From NCBI GenBank assembly GCA_029210175.1, contig JARGPL010000007.1, forward strand, positions 1 to 64,000: a DNA stretch of 64,000 bases, read 5' to 3'. The DNA comes from Minwuia sp. Its GTDB lineage: Bacteria; Pseudomonadota; Alphaproteobacteria; Minwuiales; Minwuiaceae. The notes under the pieces are model-generated. The model did no database searches. It was not told where the DNA came from and saw only the letters and a program-made list of their open reading frames with translations. Below are positions 41,280 through 50,697 of the stretch, piece by piece. Each line of letters starts with the position of its first letter. Position 1 is the first letter of the stretch. The position numbers and the translations under genes are program-made.

Positions 41280-42163
41280 GCTGCGTCCTTGCTGTTCTTG
41301 CGCCGCACGATGGCGTCATAATCGCCGATCAGCGCCTCGCAGATGCTGCCCGGCTGGAAGGTATAGGGGCCGATTTCCCGCACTGGTGTCACTTCTGCGG
41401 CGGTTCCGGTCAGGAAGCATTCCTCGAAATCCGCCATCTCTTCCGGCATGATCCGCCGTTCGATGATCTCCAGCCCCCGCGCCTTCGCCAGGCCGATGAC
41501 CGTGCGGCGGGTGATGCCGTCCAGGAAGCAGTCCGGCGTCGGCGTATAGAGCTTGCCATTGCGTGTGAAGAAGATGTTGGCACCGGTCGCTTCCGCCACC
41601 TGACCGCGCCAGTCCAGCATCAGCGCGTCGGCATAGCCTTCCTTTTCAGCGGCATGCTTTGACAGGGTGCAGATCATGTAAAGGCCCGCCGCCTTGGATT
41701 CCACCGGCGCGGTCGCCGGATCAGGCCGCCGCCATTTGGAAATCTGCAGACGAATGCCCTGCAACCGTTCCTCCGGCGAGAAATAACTCGGCCATTCCCA
41801 GACAGCCACGGCCAGGTTGATGCGGTTGGCCTGAGCGGACACACCCATCATCTCGCTGCCACGCCAGGCGATCGGGCGGATGTAGCCGTCGACGATCTTG
41901 TTGTCAGTCACGACCTTGCGGCAGGCGGCGTCGATTTCGGCAACCGAATAGGGGATTTCGAAGTCCAGCAGTGTGGCCGAATTCACCAACCGCTGCGAAT
42001 GTTCGGTCAGTTTGAAGATCTCGCCGCCATAGACGCGCTCGCCTTCAAACACGGAACTGCCATAATGCAGGCCATGCGTCAGCACATGTACACCTGCATC
42101 CCGCCACTGGACCATGTCACCATTGTACCAGATCAGACCATCCTGGTCAGCGAAGTTGCTCAT
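41276..42163 (-). CDS. ilvE: Branched-chain amino acid aminotransferase
   Basis: The 295-aa protein is a fold-type IV PLP aminotransferase: WRDAGVHVLTHGLHYGSSVFEGERVYGG at the N-terminus, PLP Lys at about residue 157 (ESKAAGLYMICTLSKHAAEKEGYADALMLD), and EATGANIFFTRNGKLYTPTPDCFLDGITR. It transfers the amino group between glutamate and the 2-oxoacids of Leu, Ile and Val. Length is typical. It is transcribed divergently from the MarR gene with a dyad near the start of the latter. Confidence 0.93.
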   Translation of the reverse strand: MSNFADQDGLIWYNGDMVQWRDAGVHVLTHGLHYGSSVFEGERVYGGEIFKLTEHSQRLVNSATLLDFEIPYSVAEIDAACRKVVTDNKIVDGYIRPIAWRGSEMMGVSAQANRINLAVAVWEWPSYFSPEERLQGIRLQISKWRRPDPATAPVESKAAGLYMICTLSKHAAEKEGYADALMLDWRGQVAEATGANIFFTRNGKLYTPTPDCFLDGITRRTVIGLAKARGLEIIERRIMPEEMADFEECFLTGTAAEVTPVREIGPYTFQPGSICEALIGDYDAIVRRKNSKDAA

Positions 42164-42229
42164 TTTCTGCCTCGTTTATACATATCTGTCGCCCAACGCG
42201 TATTGTGAGTAACATTGTGAGGAAACTAA

Positions 42230-42244
42230 GTCAACATGGTTGAC
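42230..42244. promoter_or_regulatory. Palindrome GTCAAC-ATG-GTTGAC spanning the marR start codon (putative operator)
   Basis: A perfect 6+6 bp dyad has the marR start codon ATG as its 3-bp centre. Just upstream are two direct copies of ATTGTGAG twelve bases apart (42202 and 42214). MarR dimers bind palindromes of this size, so autorepression by blocking transcription or initiation is likely; the divergent ilvE start at 42163 is about 70 bp away and could be co-regulated. Confidence 0.55.
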
Positions 42245-42784
42245 GTATCTAATTCGAGCGCCCGAACGAAAACCGATGATGATCCGGCCACCGCCGACTG
42301 GGATACCTGGTTCGATGGTCAGGTCATGCCGGACGGGCAGGCGCTGCGGCAGGCGATCGAGACATTGTTCTTTGCGTACAGGGACTCCACTTCCGATCCC
42401 GATCAGGTGCTTTCGACGGTGGGTTATGGTCGGGCTCACCACCGTGTGCTGCACTTCGTCGGGCGCAATCCAGGCATCACCGTACAGGATTTGCTGAAAA
42501 TCCTGAATATCACGAAACAGTCCCTTGCACGGGTTCTCGGTGCCATGGTGCGCGACGGCTACATCGCCCAGACACCGGGGGAACGGGACCGGCGGTTGCG
42601 CCATCTGTCCCTGACGGATTCCGGCAAGCAGCTGGAGGCGGCCTGTTCACGCCCGCAGCAGGAACGTGTCACACGTGCATTCCAGCGCGCCGGACCTGAA
42701 GCCGTCGATGGCTATCGCCGGGTATTGTCGGAGCTGATCAATGCCGACAGCCGCGATGCCGTGCTCGCCATGATCCGCAAGTGA
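42236..42784 (+). CDS. MarR-family transcriptional regulator
   Basis: The 182-aa protein has a winged helix in VLHFVGRNPGITVQDLLKILNITKQSLARVLGAMVRDGYIAQTPGERDRRLRHLSLTDSG (residues 72-130), with the DRR wing motif typical of MarR. The first 40 residues are an acidic extension. It lies directly before the OmpR/EnvZ pair, 12 bases from the response regulator start, so the three form an operon. The ligand is unknown. The order ilvE (divergent) - MarR - OmpR - EnvZ is familiar from alphaproteobacteria. Confidence 0.87.
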   Translation: MVDVSNSSARTKTDDDPATADWDTWFDGQVMPDGQALRQAIETLFFAYRDSTSDPDQVLSTVGYGRAHHRVLHFVGRNPGITVQDLLKILNITKQSLARVLGAMVRDGYIAQTPGERDRRLRHLSLTDSGKQLEAACSRPQQERVTRAFQRAGPEAVDGYRRVLSELINADSRDAVLAMIRK

Positions 42785-42796
42785 CGGAGCGCCGCC

Positions 42797-43486
42797 TTGT
42801 CTGAGAATCAGCATATCCTGATCGTCGACGACGACAGCCGCCTGCGCGGCCTGTTGCGGCGCTTTCTGGGCGACAATGGGTTCCGTGTCAGCGAAGCAGC
42901 GGACACGACGGAGGCCGAACGGCGGCTGAGCGGCATCGAGTTCGATCTGATCATCCTCGACGTCATGCTGCCAGGCGAGGACGGGCGCCAGTTCGCGATC
43001 CGGCTGCTGGGAACGGGCCGCCAGGTCCCGATCCTGATGCTGACCGCCCTGGGCGATGCGGAGGACCGGATTTCCGGGCTGGAAACCGGTGTCGACGATT
43101 ATCTGACGAAACCGTTCGAGCCGAAGGAACTGCTGTTGCGCATCCGGTCCGTGCTGCGACGCGGGATCCGGCCACGCGCGGCCAGCGTGCTCAGCTTCGG
43201 TGCATTCCGGTTCGACCGCAGCACCAATCGCCTGACCTGTGACAGTCGACCGGTGCGGCTGACGAGCGGTGAAGCCCAGTTGCTGCAGACCCTGACAGCA
43301 CGGCCAGGCGAAACCGTCAGCCGCGAGGCCCTGGTTGGTGATGAGGGCGACCCGTCGGGCCGCGCGATCGATGTTCAGGTCACGCGCCTGCGCCGGAAAC
43401 TGGAAGATGACCCCCGGCAACCGGAGCATCTGCAGACCGTGCGCGGCGAAGGCTATGTCCTCTGGGCCACGGCAACTGACGCATGA
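42797..43486 (+). CDS. ompR: OmpR-type response regulator
   Basis: The 229-aa protein has a receiver domain with acidic pocket DDD (about residues 11-13), phosphoacceptor Asp55 (LIILDVMLPGEDG) and Lys105 (YLTKPFEPKE). A winged-helix effector follows from about residue 130, with LTSGEAQLLQTLTARPGETVSREAL and VQVTRLRRKLEDDPRQPEHLQTVRGEGYVL. The start is a TTG at 42797 with GGAG upstream; no ATG fits the conserved N-terminus. Its partner kinase follows 31 bases later. It probably controls envelope or osmotic genes as other OmpR proteins do. Confidence 0.9.
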   Translation: MSENQHILIVDDDSRLRGLLRRFLGDNGFRVSEAADTTEAERRLSGIEFDLIILDVMLPGEDGRQFAIRLLGTGRQVPILMLTALGDAEDRISGLETGVDDYLTKPFEPKELLLRIRSVLRRGIRPRAASVLSFGAFRFDRSTNRLTCDSRPVRLTSGEAQLLQTLTARPGETVSREALVGDEGDPSGRAIDVQVTRLRRKLEDDPRQPEHLQTVRGEGYVLWATATDA

Positions 43487-43517
43487 CAGAGGCTGAACCC
43501 GGAAGGATCACCACAGC

Positions 43518-44867
43518 ATGAGGGTCAGTCTGCCACTCCTGTCCGGCATGCGGCGGTGGATGCCGAAGCGGCTGTTCCCGCGCGCCCTGCTGATCATCAT
43601 CCTGCCGCTGGTCCTGGTGCAGGCCATGGTCGCCTGGTTCTTCTATGAACGGCACTGGAAATCGGTTTCGGCGCACATGGCTTCGGGTGTGGTGGGAGAG
43701 ATCTCGCTGATCCTCGACAGCATGGGTACAGCAGAGGACCGGGCCGAACGCGCCTGGCTGATCCACGCGGCGCAGGACAGGCTTCAGCTGCGCGTGCGGT
43801 TTGTCGAGGGCGCGCGGCTGAGCGAACCGGTTGTGTCCAACGATGTGAACCCCGACGACTATTCCCTGAAGGACCGGATGTTTGCCCAGTTCATCGCGCG
43901 TGGCATCAATCGCCCCTTCATGATCGACACGAGTACGGAGGAACGCAGGCTGGGCGTCATGATCCAGTTGCCGGACGGCGTGCTGCAGGTTTCCACCCGG
44001 GATGAGCGCCTCTATTCCCTGACGATCAATATCCTGATCCTGGCGATGGTCACCACATCGCTGGTTGTGCTGTTCATTGCCGTACTGTTCCTGCGCAATC
44101 AGGTGCGCCCGATCCGCTGGCTGGCATCCGCAGCAGAGCGTTACGGCAAGGGCCAGGAAGCACCGGATTTCCGCCCCAGCGGCGCCTTGGAGGTCCGTCA
44201 GGCCGCCCGCAACCTGCTGGAAATGAAGAACCGCATGACCCGCCAGATCGAACAGCGCAGCGAGATGCTGGCCGGTGTCAGTCACGACCTGCGGGCCCCC
44301 CTGACCCGAATGAAACTGCAACTGGCAATGCTGGGCGAAGACCCGGAGATCGAGGACCTGCGCAGCGATGTCAACGACATGCAGCGCATGGTCGACGGCT
44401 ATCTGGCCTATGCCCGGGGTCAGGACCAGGAACCGGCTGAACCGCTGGAACTGGTCAGGCTGATCACATCGGTTGCTGACGACGCGCGGCGCCAGGGGGC
44501 GATGGTCGAGGTGAATATCCAGGGCGATCTGCACATGATCGGTCGCCCGAATGGCCTCAAGCGTTGCCTTACCAACCTGATGGAGAACAGCCGCCGTCAT
44601 GCGGACAACATCTCCCTGCTGGCGGAACGCCGTGCGAATCAGATCTACATCCAGATCGACGATGACGGTCCTGGCATTCCCGCCAACCGAAGGGTCGAGA
44701 TGTTCCGCCCCTTCAGGCGCATGGATGACGCCCGCGGACCCGACACCGGCGGGGCCGGCCTGGGCCTGACCATCGCGCGCGACGTTGTCCGGCGCCACGG
44801 TGGCGAGATACGGCTCGGCACCTCGGACGCCGGTGGCCTGCGGGTCGAATTGCGCCTGCCGGTCTGA
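43518..44867 (+). CDS. envZ: EnvZ-type sensor histidine kinase
   Basis: The 449-aa inner-membrane kinase has two membrane helices (about residues 20-42 and 172-195) around a periplasmic domain, then HAMP (RNQVRPIRWLASAAERYGKGQ), the phosphoacceptor His256 in AGVSHDLRAPLTRMKLQL, N box ENSRRHADN, and G boxes DDGPGIP and GAGLGLTIARDVVRRHGG. It phosphorylates the preceding OmpR-type protein. The HDLRAPLTRMKL segment is that of the EnvZ group. Confidence 0.92.
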   Translation: MRVSLPLLSGMRRWMPKRLFPRALLIIILPLVLVQAMVAWFFYERHWKSVSAHMASGVVGEISLILDSMGTAEDRAERAWLIHAAQDRLQLRVRFVEGARLSEPVVSNDVNPDDYSLKDRMFAQFIARGINRPFMIDTSTEERRLGVMIQLPDGVLQVSTRDERLYSLTINILILAMVTTSLVVLFIAVLFLRNQVRPIRWLASAAERYGKGQEAPDFRPSGALEVRQAARNLLEMKNRMTRQIEQRSEMLAGVSHDLRAPLTRMKLQLAMLGEDPEIEDLRSDVNDMQRMVDGYLAYARGQDQEPAEPLELVRLITSVADDARRQGAMVEVNIQGDLHMIGRPNGLKRCLTNLMENSRRHADNISLLAERRANQIYIQIDDDGPGIPANRRVEMFRPFRRMDDARGPDTGGAGLGLTIARDVVRRHGGEIRLGTSDAGGLRVELRLPV

Positions 44868-44899
44868 CCACAGGCTGCCGGCCCCCAGACCACAGGTCT

Positions 44900-46264
44900 T
44901 CAGGCCGCTTCCGGCATATCCCCAAGCCAGGCCGAGAAGGCATTCAGTGCCCGGTCACTCAACGCCTTGCGTTTCAGGCGATGCTTGTCGCGGCCCCGAA
45001 AGCGTTCTTCCAGCGGTGGAAAGAGGCCGAAATTCACGTTCATCGGCTGGAATGTCTTTGCATCCGCCCCGCCGGTGATGTGGGCATGCAGCGCGCCGAG
45101 CGCCGTCTCGACCGGTGGTGCGATGCGTGTTTCACCCAGCCGTTCCGCCGCCGCCAACCGTCCGGCAAGCAGCCCGATAGCCGCACTCTCGACGTAACCC
45201 TCCACACCCGTGATCTGCCCGGCGAAACGCAGGCGTGGCTCTGCCTTCAGGCGCAATTGTTCGTCCAGCAGACGCGGGCTGTTCAGGAAGGTATTGCGGT
45301 GGAGGCCACCCAGGCGGGCGAACGTCGCATTCTCCAGCCCCGGAATCATCCGCAGGACTTCGGTCTGTGCGCCATATTTCAGCTTGGTCTGGAATCCGAC
45401 CATGTTGTAGAGGGTCGCCAGCTTGTTGTCCTGGCGCAGCTGGACCACGGCATGTGGGCTCCGGCCGGTGCGCGGATCGGTCAGACCGACCGGTTTCATC
45501 GGGCCGAAACGCAATGTCTCCGGGCCACGGGCCGCCATGATCTCGATCGGCAGGCAGCCTTCGAAATACGGGGTGTTCTTCTCCCAGTCGCGGAACTCCG
45601 TCTTCTCGCCGGTGATCAGGGCATCCAGGAATGCGTGGTACTGCGCCTCGTCCATCGGACAATTGATGTAGTCGGCCCCATCCCCCCCGGGTCCGACCTT
45701 GTCATAGCGGGACTGGAACCAGGCAACATCGAAGTTGATCGATTCCCGATCGATGATCGGCGCGATGGCATCGAAGAATGCCAGCTGATCCTCTCCCGTC
45801 AGGGCCAGCACGGCGTCGGTCAGCGCGGGCGAGGTCAATGGCCCGGTCGCGACAATCACGTTGTCCCAGTCAGCGGGCGGCAGGCCAGCGACCTCTTCGC
45901 GTGCAACGGCAATCAGCGGTTCAGCCGCAATCAGCGCTTCCACAGCAGCGGAAAAGGCATGGCGGTCCACGGCCAGCGCCCCACCGGCAGGCACCTGATT
46001 GCGGTCTGCGGCAGCCATGATGACCGATCCGGCGCGCCGCATCTCGGCATGCAGCAGGCCAACAGCATTCTGTTCCGCGTCGTCGGAACGAAAGGAATTG
46101 GAACAGACAAGTTCGGCCAGACCATCAGTCTGGTGCGCGTCCGTCGTGCGGACGGGCCGCATCTCATGCAGGATCACCGGCACACCGGCACGGGCTGCCT
46201 GCCAAGCGGCCTCCGACCCGGCGAGACCACCACCAATCACGTGCAGGGGCTTCATCTCAGTCAT
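44900..46264 (-). CDS. trmFO: Methylenetetrahydrofolate-tRNA-(uracil-54-C5)-methyltransferase
   Basis: The 454-aa flavoprotein has the FAD motif [17 protein letters not shown] (residues 9-25), [46 protein letters not shown] and [14 protein letters not shown]-like [13 protein letters not shown] near the end. TrmFO methylates U54 of tRNA to ribothymidine with methylene-THF, the route used in place of TrmA in alphaproteobacteria and Gram-positives. The short gene at 46257 overlaps its start, so the two are translated together. It converges on envZ. Confidence 0.93.
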   Translation of the reverse strand: MTEMKPLHVIGGGLAGSEAAWQAARAGVPVILHEMRPVRTTDAHQTDGLAELVCSNSFRSDDAEQNAVGLLHAEMRRAGSVIMAAADRNQVPAGGALAVDRHAFSAAVEALIAAEPLIAVAREEVAGLPPADWDNVIVATGPLTSPALTDAVLALTGEDQLAFFDAIAPIIDRESINFDVAWFQSRYDKVGPGGDGADYINCPMDEAQYHAFLDALITGEKTEFRDWEKNTPYFEGCLPIEIMAARGPETLRFGPMKPVGLTDPRTGRSPHAVVQLRQDNKLATLYNMVGFQTKLKYGAQTEVLRMIPGLENATFARLGGLHRNTFLNSPRLLDEQLRLKAEPRLRFAGQITGVEGYVESAAIGLLAGRLAAAERLGETRIAPPVETALGALHAHITGGADAKTFQPMNVNFGLFPPLEERFRGRDKHRLKRKALSDRALNAFSAWLGDMPEAA

Positions 46265-46649
46265 CGGTGCAGATCTCCTGCAGGTTCTGGGTCAAGGGGC
46301 GGGCAGCGTCCGGCACAGCCGATGCATGCGTATGGAGGGCTTCCGCCAGATTGGCGTACCATTCCCGACGCAGTTCCTCCAATGCCCCGGCAACCGTCAG
46401 CCGGACGCGGATGGCTGCGGCGTCCATGATCAGGAATTCGTCGGATGGCGCGGCGGGAAATTCCTCCGGATCCTCCGCCCTGACGATGGTCCCCAACTGG
46501 CGGGCGATGCGTTCGATTTCCGCTGCCTGGCGCGTCAGATCATCGTCATTGCCAATGTCCGCAGCCAGCCGCAGCCGCGCGGTCAGGGTGCGGGCCGCCA
46601 CAATGATCTCGTTCAGTGCCACCACGGCGTCATTGCGTATCAGATCCAT
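46257..46649 (-). CDS. Small helical hypothetical protein upstream of trmFO
   Basis: The 130-aa protein is almost entirely helical ([50 protein letters not shown]) with no Cys cluster, signal or membrane segment. I do not recognise a family. The ATG at 46649 has GGGGAAA upstream. Its start overlaps the end of the lipid-kinase gene by ten bases and its end overlaps the trmFO start by eight bases, so it is embedded in a three-gene unit. Confidence 0.72.
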   Translation of the reverse strand: MDLIRNDAVVALNEIIVAARTLTARLRLAADIGNDDDLTRQAAEIERIARQLGTIVRAEDPEEFPAAPSDEFLIMDAAAIRVRLTVAGALEELRREWYANLAEALHTHASAVPDAARPLTQNLQEICTDD

Positions 46650-47557
46650 CCGGTTTCCCCTGTTAACTCCCCCGTCCATGTGGGGTCCGGGACATGAAAC
46701 TCCAACGCCTGCGGCAGGATGGAAAACTCTGCCGGTGTCTGTTCCACAAGTTCCCCGTCGACATTGATCTGCTGCTGCGGCTTGGTTTCCACCCGCAACC
46801 AGCGGACACGGTGGGCACGGATGTCACGCTTGCGCCGTATCGCACCGAAACGCAGCAGCGGCAAGACCCGCAACATGCCAAGCGGTCCCAGCGGACGCAC
46901 GTAGAAAACATCCAGATTGCCATCATCGATCGCTGCATCGTCAACGATCCGCATGCCTCCGCCGTAATAGACGCCATTGCCGATCGCCAGCAGTGTGGTT
47001 CGCGTCGACCTGGTCTTGCCATCCCGATCCGTCAGCTTCAGGCGAAACGGCTTCGTGTCGCGCTGGGCGTCCATCCAGCTCAAGGGATAGCTGAGCAGTT
47101 TGAGCCGCCGTTTCCGCTCCCCTGAATGATGCCGCGCGACATGCGCGCTGAAACCGAGGCTGGCCACGTTGAAATACGGGCGACCGTTGACGGTGCCGAG
47201 ATCGATCCGCCGGGTCTGGCCCTGCACGATGACCCGCGCCGCCTGCACGGGATCGGACGGAATATCCAGGGTCCGGGCCAGATCGTTCGCAGTGCCCAGC
47301 GGCAGCAATCCGACGGGACGTCCAGCGTCCAGAAGGGCCGGGGCGGAATGCAGCATGGTGCCGTCACCGCCACCAATGATGATCCGGCCTGCAGCGGGGC
47401 CACGGTCCCGGATCACATCGGAGATCTGTTCGGGGTGGTCGGGGCGGACCAGATCGATCGACAGGCCGCCTTCACGCATGACCTGCAGCGCATTGGCGAT
47501 GGCGCGCGTAGCCCCACCGCCCAGCCTGTTGATGATGATCAGTGTTTCGCGATTCAT
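46640..47557 (-). CDS. Diacylglycerol kinase-like lipid kinase (YegS/BmrU family)
   Basis: The 305-aa protein has the lipid-kinase catalytic domain: LIIINRLGGGA at the N-terminus, the nucleotide motif IIIGGGDGTMLHSAPALL (about residues 58-75), LPLGTANDLARTLDIP (about 85-100), FNVASLGFSA, and YGGGMRIVDDAAIDDGNLDVFYVRP. It probably phosphorylates diacylglycerol or another neutral lipid at the membrane face. The ATG at 47557 begins the domain; the frame is open 34 codons more. Confidence 0.88.
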   Translation of the reverse strand: MNRETLIIINRLGGGATRAIANALQVMREGGLSIDLVRPDHPEQISDVIRDRGPAAGRIIIGGGDGTMLHSAPALLDAGRPVGLLPLGTANDLARTLDIPSDPVQAARVIVQGQTRRIDLGTVNGRPYFNVASLGFSAHVARHHSGERKRRLKLLSYPLSWMDAQRDTKPFRLKLTDRDGKTRSTRTTLLAIGNGVYYGGGMRIVDDAAIDDGNLDVFYVRPLGPLGMLRVLPLLRFGAIRRKRDIRAHRVRWLRVETKPQQQINVDGELVEQTPAEFSILPQALEFHVPDPTWTGELTGETGWI

Positions 47558-47609
47558 GGCGGTCCCTGATGCCGGGCATCTGCCCCTGACCGCCGTGATA
47601 CCACAAGTT

Positions 47610-48161
47610 TCAGGGTTCCAGTTCGGAATCCCAGTACAGATAGTCGCGCCAGCCATCATGCAGGTAATTCGGCGGAAATCCGCGTCCGATGCGGTTCAGG
47701 TCATGCATGGTGGGCCGTATCGGCGCCCGGTGCGGGTGCATGTGCGCCCGATCCGGCATCCGCCCGCCCTTGGCAATGTTGCAGGGGGCGCAGGCGGCAA
47801 CCACGTTCTCCCATGTCGTGCGGCCGCCAGCGCGGCGCGGAATGACATGATCGAACGTCAGATCGTTGGTCGCGCTGCAGTACTGGCAGCGGAAACGGTC
47901 GCGCAGGAAGACATTGAACCGGGTGAAGGCCGGATAGGCCGCCGGGCGAACATATTCCTTCAGCGCAATGATGCTCGGCAGCTGCATGATCCGCGACGGG
48001 CTGGACACGGTGCGGTCATAGAACTGGATGATGTTGACACGATCCAGGTACGTCGCCTTTACCGCTTCCTGCCATGGCAGGACCGACAGGGGAAAATAAG
48101 ACAAGGGCCTGAAGTCGGCATTGAGCACCAGCGCCGGATACTTTTCAGGTCTCAGGTACAT
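47610..48161 (-). CDS. HNH endonuclease
   Basis: The 183-aa protein has an HNH core in the middle: FRCQYCSATNDLTFDHVIPRRAGGRTTWENVVAACAPCNIAKGGR (about residues 91-135). The two CxxC pairs bind structural zinc, and His of FDH and Asn of ENV are the catalytic residues. The N-terminus (LVLNADFRPLSYFPLSVLPWQEAVKATYLDRV) is conserved among a housekeeping-like HNH group common in alphaproteobacteria; its biological substrate is not established. No methylase or toxin gene is adjacent, so a restriction role is unlikely. Confidence 0.9.
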   Translation of the reverse strand: MYLRPEKYPALVLNADFRPLSYFPLSVLPWQEAVKATYLDRVNIIQFYDRTVSSPSRIMQLPSIIALKEYVRPAAYPAFTRFNVFLRDRFRCQYCSATNDLTFDHVIPRRAGGRTTWENVVAACAPCNIAKGGRMPDRAHMHPHRAPIRPTMHDLNRIGRGFPPNYLHDGWRDYLYWDSELEP

Positions 48162-48326
48162 GGCACGTCCATCCCCCGCGATCTTGCCGTCCGTCTGAAT
48201 CAGGATGACCAGACACTGAAAGTGTTACCGGCCCACCCCAAAAGAGCAACCGCTCAAAGGTCCATATCCGGTGGTCGTGTCGATTCAATGACACAAGATC
48301 ATCGATGGTCTTGCAGACGGTTCGGA

Positions 48327-48803
48327 TCAGGCCGTCCGGTGCGGGGCGGATTCTTCGCGCGACAGCAGTTCGTTGGCCCACTTGCGTGACTTGCCTGCCA
48401 TCCGCTCCGGCTCCACGCCCAGTTGCGCCATCGCCGCCGCCCCGTGCGCCGTCTCACGGTAGCTTTCGGCCAGGCCATCGGCGTTGAAGTGGAAGATCGA
48501 GGTGCCTTCCAGCACAACCCGCCGGTCCGGGTATGCCGGCATGACGGACGTGAAGCTGAAGAGATACCGCGCATAGCCCACACGCCCATCGCAGACCGGT
48601 TCGATCATCTGCCAGCGAAACGCCTTCGCATCTCCCCAGAAGTGATTGTTCAGCATCTTCGCAATGGCTTCATGCCCCTGGAACGGGCCGTAGAGGTAGT
48701 CGTTGTAGATTCCATCTTCGGTGAACAGGGCCGCAAGCCCGGGCCCGTCATTCGCCTCCACCGCCGCGCAGAACCGCGCCAGCACCGCATCGAAATCCAC
48801 CAT
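48327..48803 (-). CDS. NTF2-like (SnoaL-type) family protein
   Basis: The 158-aa protein fits the cone-shaped NTF2-like fold: LARFCAAVEANDGPGLAALFTEDGIYNDYLYGPFQGHEAIAKML at the start (residues 8-52) and SFTSVMPAYPDRRVVLEGTSIFHFNADGLAESYRE in the later strands. Such proteins are small isomerases, dehydratases or binding proteins; the Asp in EDGIYNDY could be catalytic. The C-terminal 30 residues are an added helix. No substrate is evident. Confidence 0.8.
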   Translation of the reverse strand: MVDFDAVLARFCAAVEANDGPGLAALFTEDGIYNDYLYGPFQGHEAIAKMLNNHFWGDAKAFRWQMIEPVCDGRVGYARYLFSFTSVMPAYPDRRVVLEGTSIFHFNADGLAESYRETAHGAAAMAQLGVEPERMAGKSRKWANELLSREESAPHRTA

Positions 48804-48843
48804 CGCAACTCTCCCCTTCTCGTATCGCGCAGATTTGCGGCGA

Positions 48844-50004
48844 TCAGGCCGTGATATGTGCGCGCAGACGGTCCATCAGGTCCATGCACTGGCTGATCTG
48901 GTCCACATCAACGAATTCGTTGGGCTGATGCGCCACGCCAATATCACCCGGCCCGCAGACAACTGTCGAAATGCCGATCTGCTGGAACACACCGCCCTCA
49001 GTGCCGTAGGACACAGCCTCGGCGTCATTGCGTTGCGCCAGCAGCTTGATCAGGGTTTCGGCGGCGCCGTCCTCTTCCGGGAACAGGCCGACGACCTCCG
49101 CCACCGGTTCCGTGACAATGCTCGATTCGGGCGCCACGGCGCGCATCCGGGGCAGCAGGTCATCATCGATGAAGGCTTGCACCCGCTGCTTTATGTCGGC
49201 CCCGTCATCTCCGGCCACGGCGCGGAACTCCCAGGCGATCTCGCATTCCTGGGGGACGATGTTGTGGGCCGTACCGCCATGCATCATGCCCACGTGCACG
49301 GTGGTGTAAGGCGGCGTGAACGTCGGATCGTTCTGGGTCTGCCTGCGCTCCTCCGCCAGGCCAGCGATGAAGCTGACCAGCTCCGCGCCGTACATGACCG
49401 TGTTGACGCCCAGATGGGTCAGGGATGAATGCACTTCCTTGCCCTTCAGCCGGGTGACGAAGGTTGCAGCGCCCTTGTGGGCGTTGACCACGTGCATCAT
49501 CGTCGGCTCCCCCACCAGGCAGATGCCCGGCTGGAAGCCGACTTCGGCGAAATGCTCGACAATGCCGTGCACCCCGAAGCAGCCGACCTCCTCATCATAG
49601 GAGAATGCCAGATGCACGGGGCGGCTCAGTTTCACCTTCACCAGCCCCGGAACCGCCGCCAGCGCGCAGGCGATGAAACCCTTCATGTCGGACGATCCGC
49701 GCCCGAACAGCTGGCCATCCTTGCGTGTCAGGCTGAACGGATCGGTTCGCCAGTCCTGGCCATCCACCGGCACCACATCCGTGTGTCCGGAAAGCACGAT
49801 GCCGCCATCGCCGTCCGGCCCGATGGTGGCGATCAGATTGGCCTTGCCGCCATCGTCGTCGGTGACCTTGGTGGAGGCGATACCATGGCCATCCAGATAG
49901 TCCGCAACCCAGTCGATCAGGGGCATGTTCGAATCGCGGCTCGTCGTGTCAAAACCGACCAGCCGCTCAAGAATGCCGATGGCATTTTCTGTCTGCTTGT
50001 TCAT
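48844..50004 (-). CDS. argE: Acetylornithine deacetylase
   Basis: The 386-aa M20-family metallohydrolase has VLSGHTDVVPVDGQDW (first zinc His and the catalytic Asp, about residues 69-84), GRGSSDMKGF (bridging Asp), SYDEEVGCFG (catalytic Glu) and a C-terminal FVDVDQI region. EPTMMHVVNAHKGAATFVTRLKGKEVHSS is typical of ArgE rather than DapE. It hydrolyses N-acetylornithine to ornithine and acetate. The ATG at 50004 is the last that keeps the conserved start; the frame is open 12 codons more. Confidence 0.87.
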   Translation of the reverse strand: MNKQTENAIGILERLVGFDTTSRDSNMPLIDWVADYLDGHGIASTKVTDDDGGKANLIATIGPDGDGGIVLSGHTDVVPVDGQDWRTDPFSLTRKDGQLFGRGSSDMKGFIACALAAVPGLVKVKLSRPVHLAFSYDEEVGCFGVHGIVEHFAEVGFQPGICLVGEPTMMHVVNAHKGAATFVTRLKGKEVHSSLTHLGVNTVMYGAELVSFIAGLAEERRQTQNDPTFTPPYTTVHVGMMHGGTAHNIVPQECEIAWEFRAVAGDDGADIKQRVQAFIDDDLLPRMRAVAPESSIVTEPVAEVVGLFPEEDGAAETLIKLLAQRNDAEAVSYGTEGGVFQQIGISTVVCGPGDIGVAHQPNEFVDVDQISQCMDLMDRLRAHITA

Positions 50005-50067
50005 GCGAAGGGACGATAACGCCTCCCCGTCCGAAGGCAATGATGATGGTCAGCCAGAACGAAGCGA

Positions 50068-50673
50068 TCAGGTATTGTCGTTCAGCAGGTCAGACAGCCG
50101 CGACACGGCCAGTGCGGCCCGTTCCTGACAAGACTGCGGCGATGGCGCCGGAACCCGCCCGATGACACGGCGTATCTGCAGGTCCCCGACCAGCAGGTCC
50201 ATGTAGAGGGCGGCGGCGGCGGGTGTCTGTTCGAAGGCCAGTTGGCCCTTGCGCCGGGCGTTCTCGAGCACCCTGACGATCAGCGGCAGAACGGTTTCCC
50301 GTCCGGCCAGTGAAATGGCGGCGCCGAGTTCGCCGGAAGGGTCCGCCGCGGCGGCGCGGTTCAGGGCGATTGCACGGTCACCGAGCAACAGTGTCAGCAG
50401 TTTCGGCCCCAGTAACTGCAGGGTCGCGATCGGGTCCTCGTCCGAGGCAAGTTCAGCCTCCAGCAAGGCCTTGACTTCAGCCGCGTTGCGCGTGACCAGC
50501 GCCTTGAACAGGCCCTGCTTGTCACCGTACCAGTTGTACAATGTCTCGTTGGAGGCGCGCGCCTTTCGGGCGATGGCCAGCATCGAAGTTCCCGCATAGC
50601 CCTTCTGTTCCAGCAAGGCATAGGCAGCCGTCTCGATCTGCTGCTGGCGCAGTGACTTGTTTTCGTCGCGCAT
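50068..50673 (-). CDS. TetR-family transcriptional regulator
   Basis: The 201-aa protein has the TetR helix-turn-helix at residues 11-57 (QQQIETAAYALLEQKGYAGTSMLAIARKARASNETLYNWYGDKQGLFKALV) and a helical ligand domain, with an Arg-Arg-rich end. The ATG at 50673 begins the standard TetR start. A dyad ATCCGTAA-N6-TTACGATT lies 25 bases upstream, and a near-perfect copy lies at 51242, between chorismate mutase and a LysE exporter. It therefore most likely represses itself and that divergent pair. Confidence 0.88.
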   Translation of the reverse strand: MRDENKSLRQQQIETAAYALLEQKGYAGTSMLAIARKARASNETLYNWYGDKQGLFKALVTRNAAEVKALLEAELASDEDPIATLQLLGPKLLTLLLGDRAIALNRAAAADPSGELGAAISLAGRETVLPLIVRVLENARRKGQLAFEQTPAAAALYMDLLVGDLQIRRVIGRVPAPSPQSCQERAALAVSRLSDLLNDNT

Positions 50674-50697
50674 CCCTGGATCCTCGTTACAGGTCGC

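Noticed and set aside
44981-46429. 482-codon plus-strand frame opposite trmFO
   Set aside because: Antisense to trmFO, which has full FAD and family motifs; no independent evidence.
47610-48161. HNH endonuclease as part of a defence system
   Set aside because: It stands between housekeeping genes with no methylase, helicase or toxin partner, and its type is widespread as a single gene in alphaproteobacteria.
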